The translations under genes and the position numbers were made by a program. 64,000 nucleotides of DNA, taken from the NCBI RefSeq assembly GCF_020537505.1, contig NZ_JAJBMO010000009.1, positions 62,001-126,000 on the forward strand, written 5' to 3'. Below are positions 35,442 to 43,216 of this stretch, piece by piece. Positions within the stretch are counted from its first letter, which is position 1; each line of letters starts with the position of its first letter. Source of the DNA: Blautia glucerasea. Lineage in GTDB: Bacteria > Bacillota > Clostridia > Lachnospirales > Lachnospiraceae. The notes under the pieces were generated by a model. That model made no database searches. It saw nothing but the letters and a program-made list of their open reading frames with translations, and was not told the DNA's origin.

Positions 35442-36446
35442 ATGTTAAAGAAAAAAATGTTAATTGCGTTAGGAATGGCAGCAGTATTAAGTGTGGGCTG
35501 TGTAAGTGCAACTGTCTGGGCTGAGGAAAATGCAGAAAAGCAGACAGAAGAAGCAGAGAACAGTTCTGATCCCGAAGAAGAGGAAGATGTTGATTCAGAA
35601 GAGTTTGACAATCCGGAGATCGAAGAGGGATACACCACAGAATTAGAAGACTGTACAAAGGTGGTTTCCTGGTGCAAAAATGGAGACAATAATATTTACG
35701 GACAGTTCTATTATCCGGAAGATTTTGACGAGACAAAGACCTATCCAGTAATCATTATGAGCCACGGAATTGGTTCCACCTCCCAGATGGTAGAGCGTGC
35801 AAAATGGCCGGAAAAAGCAGCTCAGGATGGATATGTGGTTTATACATTTGATTTTTGCGGAGGCTCCTTTAACGGAAATAGTGATGTAGATTTCATGGAC
35901 ATGACAGTGATGACAGAGAAAGAAGATTTAAGTGCTGTTATGGATTTTGTGAAAACAAAGGATTTTGTAGACCAGGATCACATTTTCCTTCTTGGACAGA
36001 GCCAGGGCGGTCTTGTAAGTGCCCTGACTGCAGCAGACAGAAAAGATGATGTGGCTGCTATGATCCTGGTTTATCCGGCACTTTGCATTGCGGATAATGC
36101 CCGGGAAATGTATGCTTCCGCGGATGATATTCCGGAAGACAGAGCTGAGATGCCGGTAGGAACTGTGGGTTCGGGGTATGTGAAAACAGTTTATGATCTG
36201 GATGTATATGATACCATCAGTGCGTATGAGGGGGATGTTATGATTATCCATGGAATCAATGACAGCCTGGTGCCATACAGCTACTCTGAAAAGGCAATTG
36301 AGGAAGCGTATACAGGGGAAGGTTCCGTTCTGGTTCCAATTTATGGAAAGAAGGCTACCCATGGTTTCGAGATGAATTTTGAAGAGGGAAGAGATTACGC
36401 AGAGAGTGTTGGATTGGAATTTTTGGATGCGCATTTGAAAGAGTGA
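35442..36446 (+). CDS. Secreted alpha/beta hydrolase, probable acyl esterase
   Basis: 334 residues. A signal peptide (1-27, ATVWAEE) and an acidic linker (28-65) precede an alpha/beta-hydrolase domain. The oxyanion region is MSHGIGST, the nucleophile elbow is GQSQGG, the acidic triad member lies in HGINDSLVP and the His in ATHGFEM. The layout resembles cinnamoyl/feruloyl esterases. It is the third predicted exported esterase in the locus. There is no direct-repeat promoter in front; it may be read from the RelA/SpoT gene 28 bases upstream. A compound hairpin follows at 36519. Confidence 0.85.
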   Translation: MLKKKMLIALGMAAVLSVGCVSATVWAEENAEKQTEEAENSSDPEEEEDVDSEEFDNPEIEEGYTTELEDCTKVVSWCKNGDNNIYGQFYYPEDFDETKTYPVIIMSHGIGSTSQMVERAKWPEKAAQDGYVVYTFDFCGGSFNGNSDVDFMDMTVMTEKEDLSAVMDFVKTKDFVDQDHIFLLGQSQGGLVSALTAADRKDDVAAMILVYPALCIADNAREMYASADDIPEDRAEMPVGTVGSGYVKTVYDLDVYDTISAYEGDVMIIHGINDSLVPYSYSEKAIEEAYTGEGSVLVPIYGKKATHGFEMNFEEGRDYAESVGLEFLDAHLKE

Positions 36447-36518
36447 CACATTGAAGACACTATAATCATGTACACAGAATTGTGTATTTACCCAAAGAAA
36501 AGTATATAAAGAATTAAA

Positions 36519-36609
36519 AAAAGGCATTGCAAGGAATTATATGGCGCCTGTAAACGATTTGATTTTGGAGTCAAACGTTAGGGAGAGGCTATATCCTGCA
36601 ATGCCTTTT
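36519..36609. terminator. 91-bp compound hairpin between convergent genes
   Basis: A 13-bp outer stem (36519-36531 with 36597-36609) extends inward through GGA/TCC and encloses a second hairpin (AACG-a-TTTGA with TCAAACGTT). Flanking A and T runs let it end transcripts in both directions, from the hydrolase gene and the DUF2798 gene. It is larger and more complex than a normal terminator. Confidence 0.7.
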
Positions 36610-36661
36610 AAAATCCTTCAAATATTTATATGAAAATTGCTAACAGGTACGCTTATGCTCC

Positions 36662-37120
36662 TTATTTCTCTGGAAACATTTTTCCGAAGAGAAAACGGAT
36701 CAGCGGTCCACAGTACATCAGCTGCCAGAAGAAGGCAACCGGGAAGTTCATGAAAGTGGTCTGGAGCCATACGGCAACGAACTGGGAACCTGCATTTTTA
36801 AATAAGATTGTGGCAATTAAGCTCATGATCGGGCACATAATGCAGATGATCATAACAGAAATTGCAACTGTGATTGCGAAAGGTCTGTCTTTAGGTGTGA
36901 CAATACGAAAAGCAAGCTTATGGGCAAGGTTATCAACAATAAAGAACTCCAGCACAAATGCAACCGGCTACATGATCTTCATTTCGCCGAAAGCCATGAG
37001 AAATACCTGGTTGCTCATTCCACCGATATTCAGGGAAATGTTGTAGCAGATCATGGCGTAGACCATAAGGAAGGCCATCATCAGAGTGAAAATAACATTT
37101 TGAAACTTAGTTTTTGGCAT
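36662..37120 (-). pseudogene. DUF2798 membrane-protein gene with an in-frame amber codon
   Basis: Reading leftward from the ATG at 37120 (AAGGAG upstream), the frame encodes a small membrane protein of about 152 codons with four hydrophobic segments, matching DUF2798. Codon 51 is TAG (36970-36968) at EMKIM*PVAF, where Trp would be expected. Translation then continues in the same frame with LEFFIVDNLAHKLAFRIV and ends at TAA 36664-36662. Everything except this codon looks intact, so a single G-to-A change (TGG to TAG) is the simplest reading. Function of the family is unknown. Two palindromes lie upstream. Confidence 0.75.
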
Positions 37121-37158
37121 AAAATTGTTCTCCTTTTTCTAAAAATGGGTACAAAAAA

Positions 37159-37197
37159 GACACATGTGTTGTTCGTTATCAAGCGTACACTTGTGTC
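37159..37197. promoter_or_regulatory. Paired palindromes upstream of the DUF2798 gene
   Basis: GACACATGTGT (37159-37169) and ACACTTGTGTC (37187-37197) are inverted near-copies with centres 28 bp apart, 39-77 bases before the leftward start. They look like an operator for a TetR- or MarR-type dimer; no such regulator gene is adjacent. Confidence 0.5.
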
Positions 37198-37437
37198 GTT
37201 TCCAATTTTATACCAGAGCTGATTTGTTATTAAATTGTTTACCGAATGATTATTATACCAGATAAATGAGAAAATGCAATAAGAAAATCGATATATAAGA
37301 TGGACTAAGAAATGATAATGGGGATTTTTTATAAGTCAGAATGCAGTTTTATTTATGTTCCTTGGTTATATTAAACTAGTAGTTTATTGCAGAATATGTA
37401 GTTCTTCTGGTAATATAAAACATGTAAGAAATCATAT

Positions 37438-37522
37438 CGGTCATTATCCCGCTAAGGAGGCGGAGCGGACTGTAAATCCGCTGTTATCATAACACGAGTG
37501 GGTTCGATTCCCTCATGACCGA
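37438..37522 (+). tRNA. tRNA-Tyr (GTA)
   Basis: A seven-base acceptor CGGTCAT pairs with ATGACCG; the anticodon stem GCGGA/TCCGC carries GTA; there is a long class II variable arm (TGTTA/TAACA) and a T-loop TTCGATT, with A73. Two features are odd: the first pair is C1-G72 rather than the usual bacterial G1-C72, and the T stem has a U-U mismatch at 50-64. CCA is not encoded. Confidence 0.8.
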
Positions 37523-37526
37523 GCAT

Positions 37527-37600
37527 ACTCCTGTAGCTCAGCTGGATAGAGCACGCGTCTACGAAGCGCGGTGTCGAGAGTTCGAATCTCCCCAGGAGTG
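37527..37600 (+). tRNA. tRNA-Arg (ACG)
   Basis: Acceptor ACTCCTG pairs with CAGGAGT; D-arm TAGCTCAGCTGGATAGAGC; anticodon stem CGCGT/GCGCG around CT-ACG-AA; T-loop TTCGAAT; discriminator G. It starts with A1-U72 and has an A-C mismatch at 50-64 in the T stem. It lies four bases after tRNA-Tyr, so they share a transcript. CCA is not encoded. Confidence 0.85.
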
Positions 37601-37660
37601 CTTCCAATGGCAGATGTCTTGGAACAAAGTGAATTAGGTAAGGAAATGGTGCAAAGGAAG

Positions 37661-37692
37661 AAAGCTGTCTGTGACTGGACGGCTTTTTTTTA
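37661..37692 (+). terminator. Terminator of the tRNA operon
   Basis: AAAGCTGTC pairs with GACGGCTTT, continuing into a T run. Confidence 0.85.
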
Positions 37693-37724
37693 TTGAGATT
37701 CAATCTCTGGACTTTAAAAATGTG

Positions 37725-37790
37725 CTATTTGCGATAAATTTATTACACTTTACGTTAAAAACAGGTATGGGAATTGCAGAGTGTTATAAT
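37725..37790 (+). promoter_or_regulatory. Direct-repeat promoter of the GH43/transporter operon
   Basis: Boxes CTATTTGCG (37725-37733) and CACTTTACG (37746-37754) are 21 bp apart. The extended -10 TGT TATAAT (37782-37790) comes 30 bp later, 43 bases before the start codon. Confidence 0.75.
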
Positions 37791-37833
37791 AAATCTATAA
37801 TATGAAACATGTAAAAAATTGGAGGATGAAGGT

Positions 37834-39285
37834 ATGAAAACAAAGCAGGCTGTAAATCCGTACCTGCCAAGCTGGGAATATGTGCCGGATGCAGAACCGC
37901 ATATTGTAGACGGGCGTGTATACATATATGGTTCTCATGATCTTTTTAACGGCTTGAATTTCTGTCTGGGCGATTATGTATGCTGGTCAGCACCGGTGGA
38001 CGATCTGGGCAACTGGCGTTATGAGGGTGTTATTTTCAAAAGAGAGCAGGATCCGGCAGCACCGAAGATCCGTCTTACAAATGGTCTGGCAGCACCGGAT
38101 ATGATCCAGGGACCGGACGGAAGATTTTATCTTTACTATTTCATGGGCGGTACAAAGATGATCTCTGTGGCTGTCTGTGACAAGCCGGCAGGCAAATATG
38201 AATTCTATGGTTATGTAAAATATGCAGACGGCACACCGATCGGTAAGAAGAATGAGCCGTTGCAGTTTGACCCGGGTATTTTCATGGACGACGACGGAAG
38301 ACTGTATCTCTACAGTGGCTTCGCCCTTCAGGGAAATCCACTTCTGCTGGACGGTTCCAAGCCAACAGAGCATGGTTCCATGTGCTTCGAGTTGGATCCT
38401 GCAGATATGCTCACTGTAAAAATGGGACCGAAATACATCGGAATTGCCAGTGAGAAAGAAGCGCCGGGAACCTCCTACGAGGGACATCCGTTCCTGGAGG
38501 CAAGTTCCATGCGTAAATTCAATGGAACCTATTATTTCATCTACAGTTCCCTGAACAGCCATGAGCTTTGCTATGCAACCAGCGATAATCCTACCGGTGG
38601 ATTTGAGTTTGGCGGTGTTCTGGTCAGCAACGGAGACATCGGCCTTCCGGGAATTACAGATGTGAAAAACGCAAGAAACTGCACTGGAAATACTCACGGA
38701 AGTCTGATCGAGATCAACGGAAGCTATTACGTTTTCTATCACAGACACAGCAACCGTAAGCAGTCCTCCCGTCAGGCATGTGCTGAGCGGATCCGTTTCG
38801 AGGAAGGCAAATTTTATCAGGCAGAGATGACCTCCTGCGGTCTGAACGACGGACCACTTAAGGGAAAAGGAAACTATCCTTCCTACATTGCCTGCAACAT
38901 ATATGGTAAAAAAGGAACCCGTTTCTTAAGCATGATCAAGCATCCAAAGTCTGGTCATCCATATCTGACTCAGGATGGAAAAGACCGTGAGCTGGGACCA
39001 GACCAGTATGTGGCAAATATGTGCGACGGAGCTGTTGCGGGCTTCAAGTATTTTGATCTGCGTGAGACTTCAAAGGTTCGCATTAACATTAAGGGAAAAG
39101 CAACTGGAGTTGTTTATGTGACTACAGAGGAAGGCGGCAAGCCAGTGGCAAAGATCCAGGTGAAGCCTTGCAAAGAGCAGCATGGCTTTGCAGCTGATTT
39201 AAGCGGACTTGGCGAGAAGGAAGCTCTGTATTTCAGCTACAAGGGAACTGGTGCGTTTGACTTTATGTCTTTTGACCTGAAGTAA
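37834..39285 (+). CDS. GH43-family glycosidase (arabinofuranosidase/xylosidase-like)
   Basis: 483 residues from the ATG at 37834 (GGAGGATGAAGGT; the TTG at 37819 has no ribosome site). The five-bladed propeller starts with DAEPHIVDGRVYIYGSHD, where the general base Asp of GH43 is expected. Later motifs include APDMIQGPDGRFYLYYF and YEGHPFLEASSMRKFNGTYY with the likely acid Glu. A C-terminal beta-sandwich (about 350-483) follows. No signal peptide, so it acts in the cytoplasm on imported oligosaccharides. The GPH symporter gene follows 109 bases later in the same direction. Substrate: alpha-arabinoside, beta-xyloside or galactoside. Confidence 0.88.
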   Translation: MKTKQAVNPYLPSWEYVPDAEPHIVDGRVYIYGSHDLFNGLNFCLGDYVCWSAPVDDLGNWRYEGVIFKREQDPAAPKIRLTNGLAAPDMIQGPDGRFYLYYFMGGTKMISVAVCDKPAGKYEFYGYVKYADGTPIGKKNEPLQFDPGIFMDDDGRLYLYSGFALQGNPLLLDGSKPTEHGSMCFELDPADMLTVKMGPKYIGIASEKEAPGTSYEGHPFLEASSMRKFNGTYYFIYSSLNSHELCYATSDNPTGGFEFGGVLVSNGDIGLPGITDVKNARNCTGNTHGSLIEINGSYYVFYHRHSNRKQSSRQACAERIRFEEGKFYQAEMTSCGLNDGPLKGKGNYPSYIACNIYGKKGTRFLSMIKHPKSGHPYLTQDGKDRELGPDQYVANMCDGAVAGFKYFDLRETSKVRINIKGKATGVVYVTTEEGGKPVAKIQVKPCKEQHGFAADLSGLGEKEALYFSYKGTGAFDFMSFDLK

Positions 39286-39394
39286 AAACACCTTAAAAAG
39301 CAAGAAATACTTTATCTGCTAATAGCAGACAAAGTTTAAATAAAAGGGAAAAGAGTTTATCTTAAGAGTCAAATAAACCCAGGAGGCGAAACAC

Positions 39395-40969
39395 TTGAAC
39401 ATTACTAATTTTGCAAAAAAAGTTGCAGAAAAGCCGGTTTTCAAAACCCGTATCAAATCCAGTGAGGTAAAGATCCCGGAGATGATCATCGGCTATTTTC
39501 TGGCTCCGTTTTGCGCCATGTTTGCCAACTCCATTTTTGGTGCTTATCTGAACCGTTATTATGTGGATGTACTTGGCTGGACAAAATTCGGGGCATTTGC
39601 CACACTTCTGCCTATGGTATCCGTGATCTTCGTAGTTCTCGGAAACCTGATGATTGGGCAGTGGATCGACAATACCAGAAGCACCCAGGGAAAAGCAAGG
39701 CCATACCTGATTCTTGCTGCTCCTATGCTGATCGTGGCGATCATTCTTATGTTTATGACACCAACCAGAGGCAACAATGCCATTCAGATGATCTGGATTG
39801 CAGTGTCCTATAACCTGTATTATGCACTTGCATATCCATGCTTTTACTGTGCACACAGCTCCATGGTTTCTCTTTCCACCAGAAATTCTGAGAGCCGTGG
39901 ACTTCTTGCAACACTGTCAAACGCAGCCATGGTTGCTTCAGCAGGAGTTGGAGCCAGCATTCTGGTACCAATCCTTCTTCAGAGCTACCTGTTCGTGACA
40001 AAGGATGGCGGAATCGATGTGGATGCCAGCTATGCACATTGGAGAGTGATTTCCATCGTGCTTTGCCTGGTAAGTGCGTTTGGATGTCTGCTGGAGTACT
40101 ATTTCACAAGAGAGCGTATTACAGAAGAGACCATCGACCTGAATGTGAAAGAAGAGAAGCTTCCGCTGAAAAAGCAGCTGGAGGGCTGTATCCACAACAA
40201 ATACTGGTGGATCATCATTCTCTACTTCCTGATTTTCCAGTTTGGTCAGCTGATCAAAAACAGTTCCATGAGCTTCTATGTAAGATGGATGTTTGACAAC
40301 GTAATTAATTCTGCCAATCCGGAGCAGACTTCCGGAACGCTGATGTCCACACTTGGTCTGGTTGGCGGAATTCCGACTGCAATCGGTATGGTGGTGGCCT
40401 GGCCCATCGCCCGTAAGCTGGGTAAAAAGAGAGCTGTTGTTTCCGGACTCTGCTTCTCCGTTGTAGGAGGTCTGGTATGCTTCGTAAATGTCAACAGCTT
40501 TGGACTGGTTGCTACCAGTATGGTTCTGAAGGGAATTGGAAGCATCCCGGCTATGTACGTAACTATGGCACTTCTTTCCGATGTACTGGATCATCTGGAA
40601 GCGAAAAATGGTTTTCGAAGTGACGGATTTACCATGTCTGTTTACAGCTCTATTATGGTAGGCCTTAGCGGACTTTGCATCGGTGTGCTGAACAGCCTTC
40701 TTACATTTGCAGGCTACAGCAACACAGGTATTGCCTGCAATCCGCAGACTCTGGAGATCATCGACAATGTGACAAATTACACAGGCCAGATCGTGTACCG
40801 CCAGATGGGCGGCGTGGAGCAGGTACTTGCATTTGCATTCCTTGCTGCGGACGTGATCACATATGCGATCGTTATCATTCTTATGAGCCGCCTGGATGTG
40901 GAAAAACACATCGAAGAGGACCAGAAAAAGATCAAAGAGAATCAGAAGAAAGCAGCAGAAGGAAAGTAA
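39395..40969 (+). CDS. GPH-family sugar:cation symporter (MelB-like)
   Basis: 524 residues with about 12 membrane segments. It starts with TTG at 39395, seven bases after AGGAGGCG; no ATG gives a better fit. Features of the glycoside-pentoside-hexuronide family are the N-terminal GYFLAPFCAMFANSIFGAYLNRYY stretch, QWIDNTRSTQGKARPYL at the cytoplasmic loop and the C-terminal charged tail. It follows GH43 and ends at a terminator. It probably imports the oligosaccharide cut by GH43. No PTS IIA-like domain is attached. Confidence 0.9.
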   Translation: MNITNFAKKVAEKPVFKTRIKSSEVKIPEMIIGYFLAPFCAMFANSIFGAYLNRYYVDVLGWTKFGAFATLLPMVSVIFVVLGNLMIGQWIDNTRSTQGKARPYLILAAPMLIVAIILMFMTPTRGNNAIQMIWIAVSYNLYYALAYPCFYCAHSSMVSLSTRNSESRGLLATLSNAAMVASAGVGASILVPILLQSYLFVTKDGGIDVDASYAHWRVISIVLCLVSAFGCLLEYYFTRERITEETIDLNVKEEKLPLKKQLEGCIHNKYWWIIILYFLIFQFGQLIKNSSMSFYVRWMFDNVINSANPEQTSGTLMSTLGLVGGIPTAIGMVVAWPIARKLGKKRAVVSGLCFSVVGGLVCFVNVNSFGLVATSMVLKGIGSIPAMYVTMALLSDVLDHLEAKNGFRSDGFTMSVYSSIMVGLSGLCIGVLNSLLTFAGYSNTGIACNPQTLEIIDNVTNYTGQIVYRQMGGVEQVLAFAFLAADVITYAIVIILMSRLDVEKHIEEDQKKIKENQKKAAEGK

Positions 40970-41071
40970 AAAAAGGCGACTGCCGTACGGGACTTTCATT
41001 GAAATTATAATTGTTTCAGAACCTGTTTCCTGTTATACTATTACTATCTTTAGTTCGTGCAAGTGCTTCCG

Positions 41072-41113
41072 GCCTTCTGGTGCAGCTGTCACTGCACTGG
41101 AGGGCTGTTTTTT
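41072..41113 (+). terminator. Terminator after the GPH symporter gene
   Basis: GCCTTCTGGTGCAG (41072-41085) pairs with CTGCACTGGAGGGC (41092-41105), with GU pairs, followed by TGTTTTTTG. An extended -10 (TGT TATACT, 41031-41039) lies upstream and may start a leader for two-component system 3. Confidence 0.75.
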
Positions 41114-41166
41114 GTATAGCGGCATTTTCATATAACAACGATCAACAGGACGGGTGAGAAACAACT

Positions 41167-41877
41167 ATGATAAGAATTGCAATTGTGGAAGACGACCGGC
41201 ACGACCGGGAGGCTTTGAAAAAATGCCTGAGCCGTTATGAGAAAGAGAATCAGGTGAAATTTTCTCTCACGGAATTTCAGGATGGGGAAGATATTGTGAC
41301 GGATTACACTGCCAGCTATGATCTTATTATTCTGGACATTGAGATGGCTTTTCTAAACGGAATGAAGGCGGCGGAGAAAATCCGTGAACTGGATACAAAC
41401 GTGATCATTATTTTTATTACCAACATGCCCCAGTACGCCATTCAGGGGTACAAGGTGAATGCGCTGGATTATATTCTGAAGCCCATTTCCTATTTCTCAT
41501 TTTCTGAGAGCATGGCAAGGGCCCTGACTAAGGTGAAGACACCGGAGAAAGAGTATATTACCATTGTCTTAAAAGGTGGGAAAAAGAAGCTGGATGTGGC
41601 GCGGATCTGCTATGTGGAGGTGCAGGATCACGTTCTGATCTATCATACACTGGACGGGGATTTTGAAACAAAGGGCACCATGCGTGATACAGACAATCAA
41701 TTTGACCCGAAGAAATATTTTCGGTGCAACCGCTGTTATCTGGTAAATCTGGAATTCGTGGAGACCTACCAGGGCAGCGATATTATGGTAAATGGCGACA
41801 CTATTCAGGTGAGCCGGAGCAGGCGCAAGCCGTTTTTGGATGCCCTGAATGAGTATATGAATGAGGTGGGAAAATGA
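41167..41877 (+). CDS. LytTR-family response regulator, two-component system 3
   Basis: 236 residues. The receiver domain has E8-D9-D10, phosphoacceptor Asp in IILDIEMAF (Ala replaces the common Pro after Met) and Lys in YILKPIS. The LytTR domain holds ICYVEVQDHVLIYHT and CNRCYLVNLEFVETY. Its stop overlaps the start of the kinase gene (ATGA), so the two are coupled. It lies in the GH43 to GH78-like block and could activate that promoter. Its C-terminal half is closest to the regulator at 15687. Confidence 0.93.
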   Translation: MIRIAIVEDDRHDREALKKCLSRYEKENQVKFSLTEFQDGEDIVTDYTASYDLIILDIEMAFLNGMKAAEKIRELDTNVIIIFITNMPQYAIQGYKVNALDYILKPISYFSFSESMARALTKVKTPEKEYITIVLKGGKKKLDVARICYVEVQDHVLIYHTLDGDFETKGTMRDTDNQFDPKKYFRCNRCYLVNLEFVETYQGSDIMVNGDTIQVSRSRRKPFLDALNEYMNEVGK

Positions 41878-43202
41878 GCGGCACAGTGGTGAATACTCCG
41901 GGGTATTATTACGCCATTTCTTACTGGCTGTCTGCGTCGGTGATGATTTTTGTGCAGGGGTGTGGAAAAATAGACCTATGGAAATATCTGTACAGTGTGC
42001 TTAGTTTTATCAGTATTTTTACAGTTATGTTTTTCACGGATGGAATAAAACAGATCTTTTTTATGCCTCTTATGATATGCGTTTTTGGGCTTATGCTATT
42101 GTATATGAAGATGGCAGGAGAGCTTCCATGGCGTGAAACCGGATTTTATTGTGCGAAAGCATTTATCAATGCGGAGTTTGCTGCTTCTTTGTGCTGGCAG
42201 ATCCATTATTTTTATACAGGGGATTTCAGCGGCCTGATGAAGGGAACTTCAGAGCAGACTGCCTGGCGGCTCCTGCATATGGTAGTGATTTATGCAGTGA
42301 TGTACATTTTGGTCTACCTGATCGAACGCTACCTAAAAAAGGATATTGAGGAATTACAGATTACCCGCAGAGAATTGCTGGTTGTGTATTTTGTAGTGAT
42401 CGTTGTGTATTGCATCAGCAATGTAAGCTATGTGGATGTAAAAAGTATTTTCAGCGGCGGTACAGCCATGGACGTTTTTATCATCCGTACCCTGGCTGAT
42501 CTTAGCGGAATGGCAGTGCTTTATGCCTATCACATTCAGGTAAAAGAAATCCAGATGAGATTCGAGAAGGACACCCTTCAGAATATTACAAATATGCAGT
42601 ACCAGAACTACAAGCTTTCCAAGGAAAGCATTGATATTGTCAATCAGAAATATCACGACCTGAAGCACCAGATAAACCTTTTGAAAACCGGCGCAGACAC
42701 GGAAAAGGCAGGGGAATATCTGGAGCAGATGGAACGGGAAATCAAGATTTACGAGACACAGAATAAAACGGGAAACAAGGTTCTGGACACGATTCTTACC
42801 AGTAAGAGCATGCATTGCCAGCGACATGGCATTGAATTGAAATTTATGGGTGAGGGACAGCTTTTGAATTTTATGGAAGATATGGACATTAGTGCCCTTT
42901 TTGGAAATATGCTGGATAATGCCATTGAGAGTGTGGTGAAGATCAAGGATCGCCAGAAGCGCCTGATTTCCATTCATGTGATACAGGAAAGGCAGTTTAT
43001 CCGTATCCGTACTGAGAATTACTGTGAAGAGGACGTTCAGTTTCAGGATGGACTTCCCGTTACCACAAAGAAGGATAAAAGGTTCCATGGATATGGGACG
43101 AAGAGTATAAAAAAAATCGTGGAGAAGTATGGCGGATCGGTTATGGCTGGCAAGACAGATAACTGGTTTGAATTGAAGATACTGATTCCGATGAAAGGTT
43201 AA
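41874..43202 (+). CDS. GHKL-type sensor histidine kinase, two-component system 3
   Basis: 442 residues. About six membrane segments (15-225) precede a coiled coil and the catalytic module: H-box KYHDLKHQINLL, N-box GNMLDNAIESVVK and G-box HGYGTKSIKKIVEKYGG. It overlaps the regulator gene by four bases. An intracellular GH78-like gene follows 14 bases after its stop, so a glycosidase is part of this signalling operon, which supports a glycan-related signal. Confidence 0.9.
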   Translation: MSGTVVNTPGYYYAISYWLSASVMIFVQGCGKIDLWKYLYSVLSFISIFTVMFFTDGIKQIFFMPLMICVFGLMLLYMKMAGELPWRETGFYCAKAFINAEFAASLCWQIHYFYTGDFSGLMKGTSEQTAWRLLHMVVIYAVMYILVYLIERYLKKDIEELQITRRELLVVYFVVIVVYCISNVSYVDVKSIFSGGTAMDVFIIRTLADLSGMAVLYAYHIQVKEIQMRFEKDTLQNITNMQYQNYKLSKESIDIVNQKYHDLKHQINLLKTGADTEKAGEYLEQMEREIKIYETQNKTGNKVLDTILTSKSMHCQRHGIELKFMGEGQLLNFMEDMDISALFGNMLDNAIESVVKIKDRQKRLISIHVIQERQFIRIRTENYCEEDVQFQDGLPVTTKKDKRFHGYGTKSIKKIVEKYGGSVMAGKTDNWFELKILIPMKG

Positions 43203-43216
43203 TGGAGGAATAATAA

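Noticed and set aside
36630..37046. 138-residue plus-strand open frame
   Set aside because: It is antisense to the DUF2798 gene, whose minus-strand product is a recognisable membrane protein apart from one amber codon.
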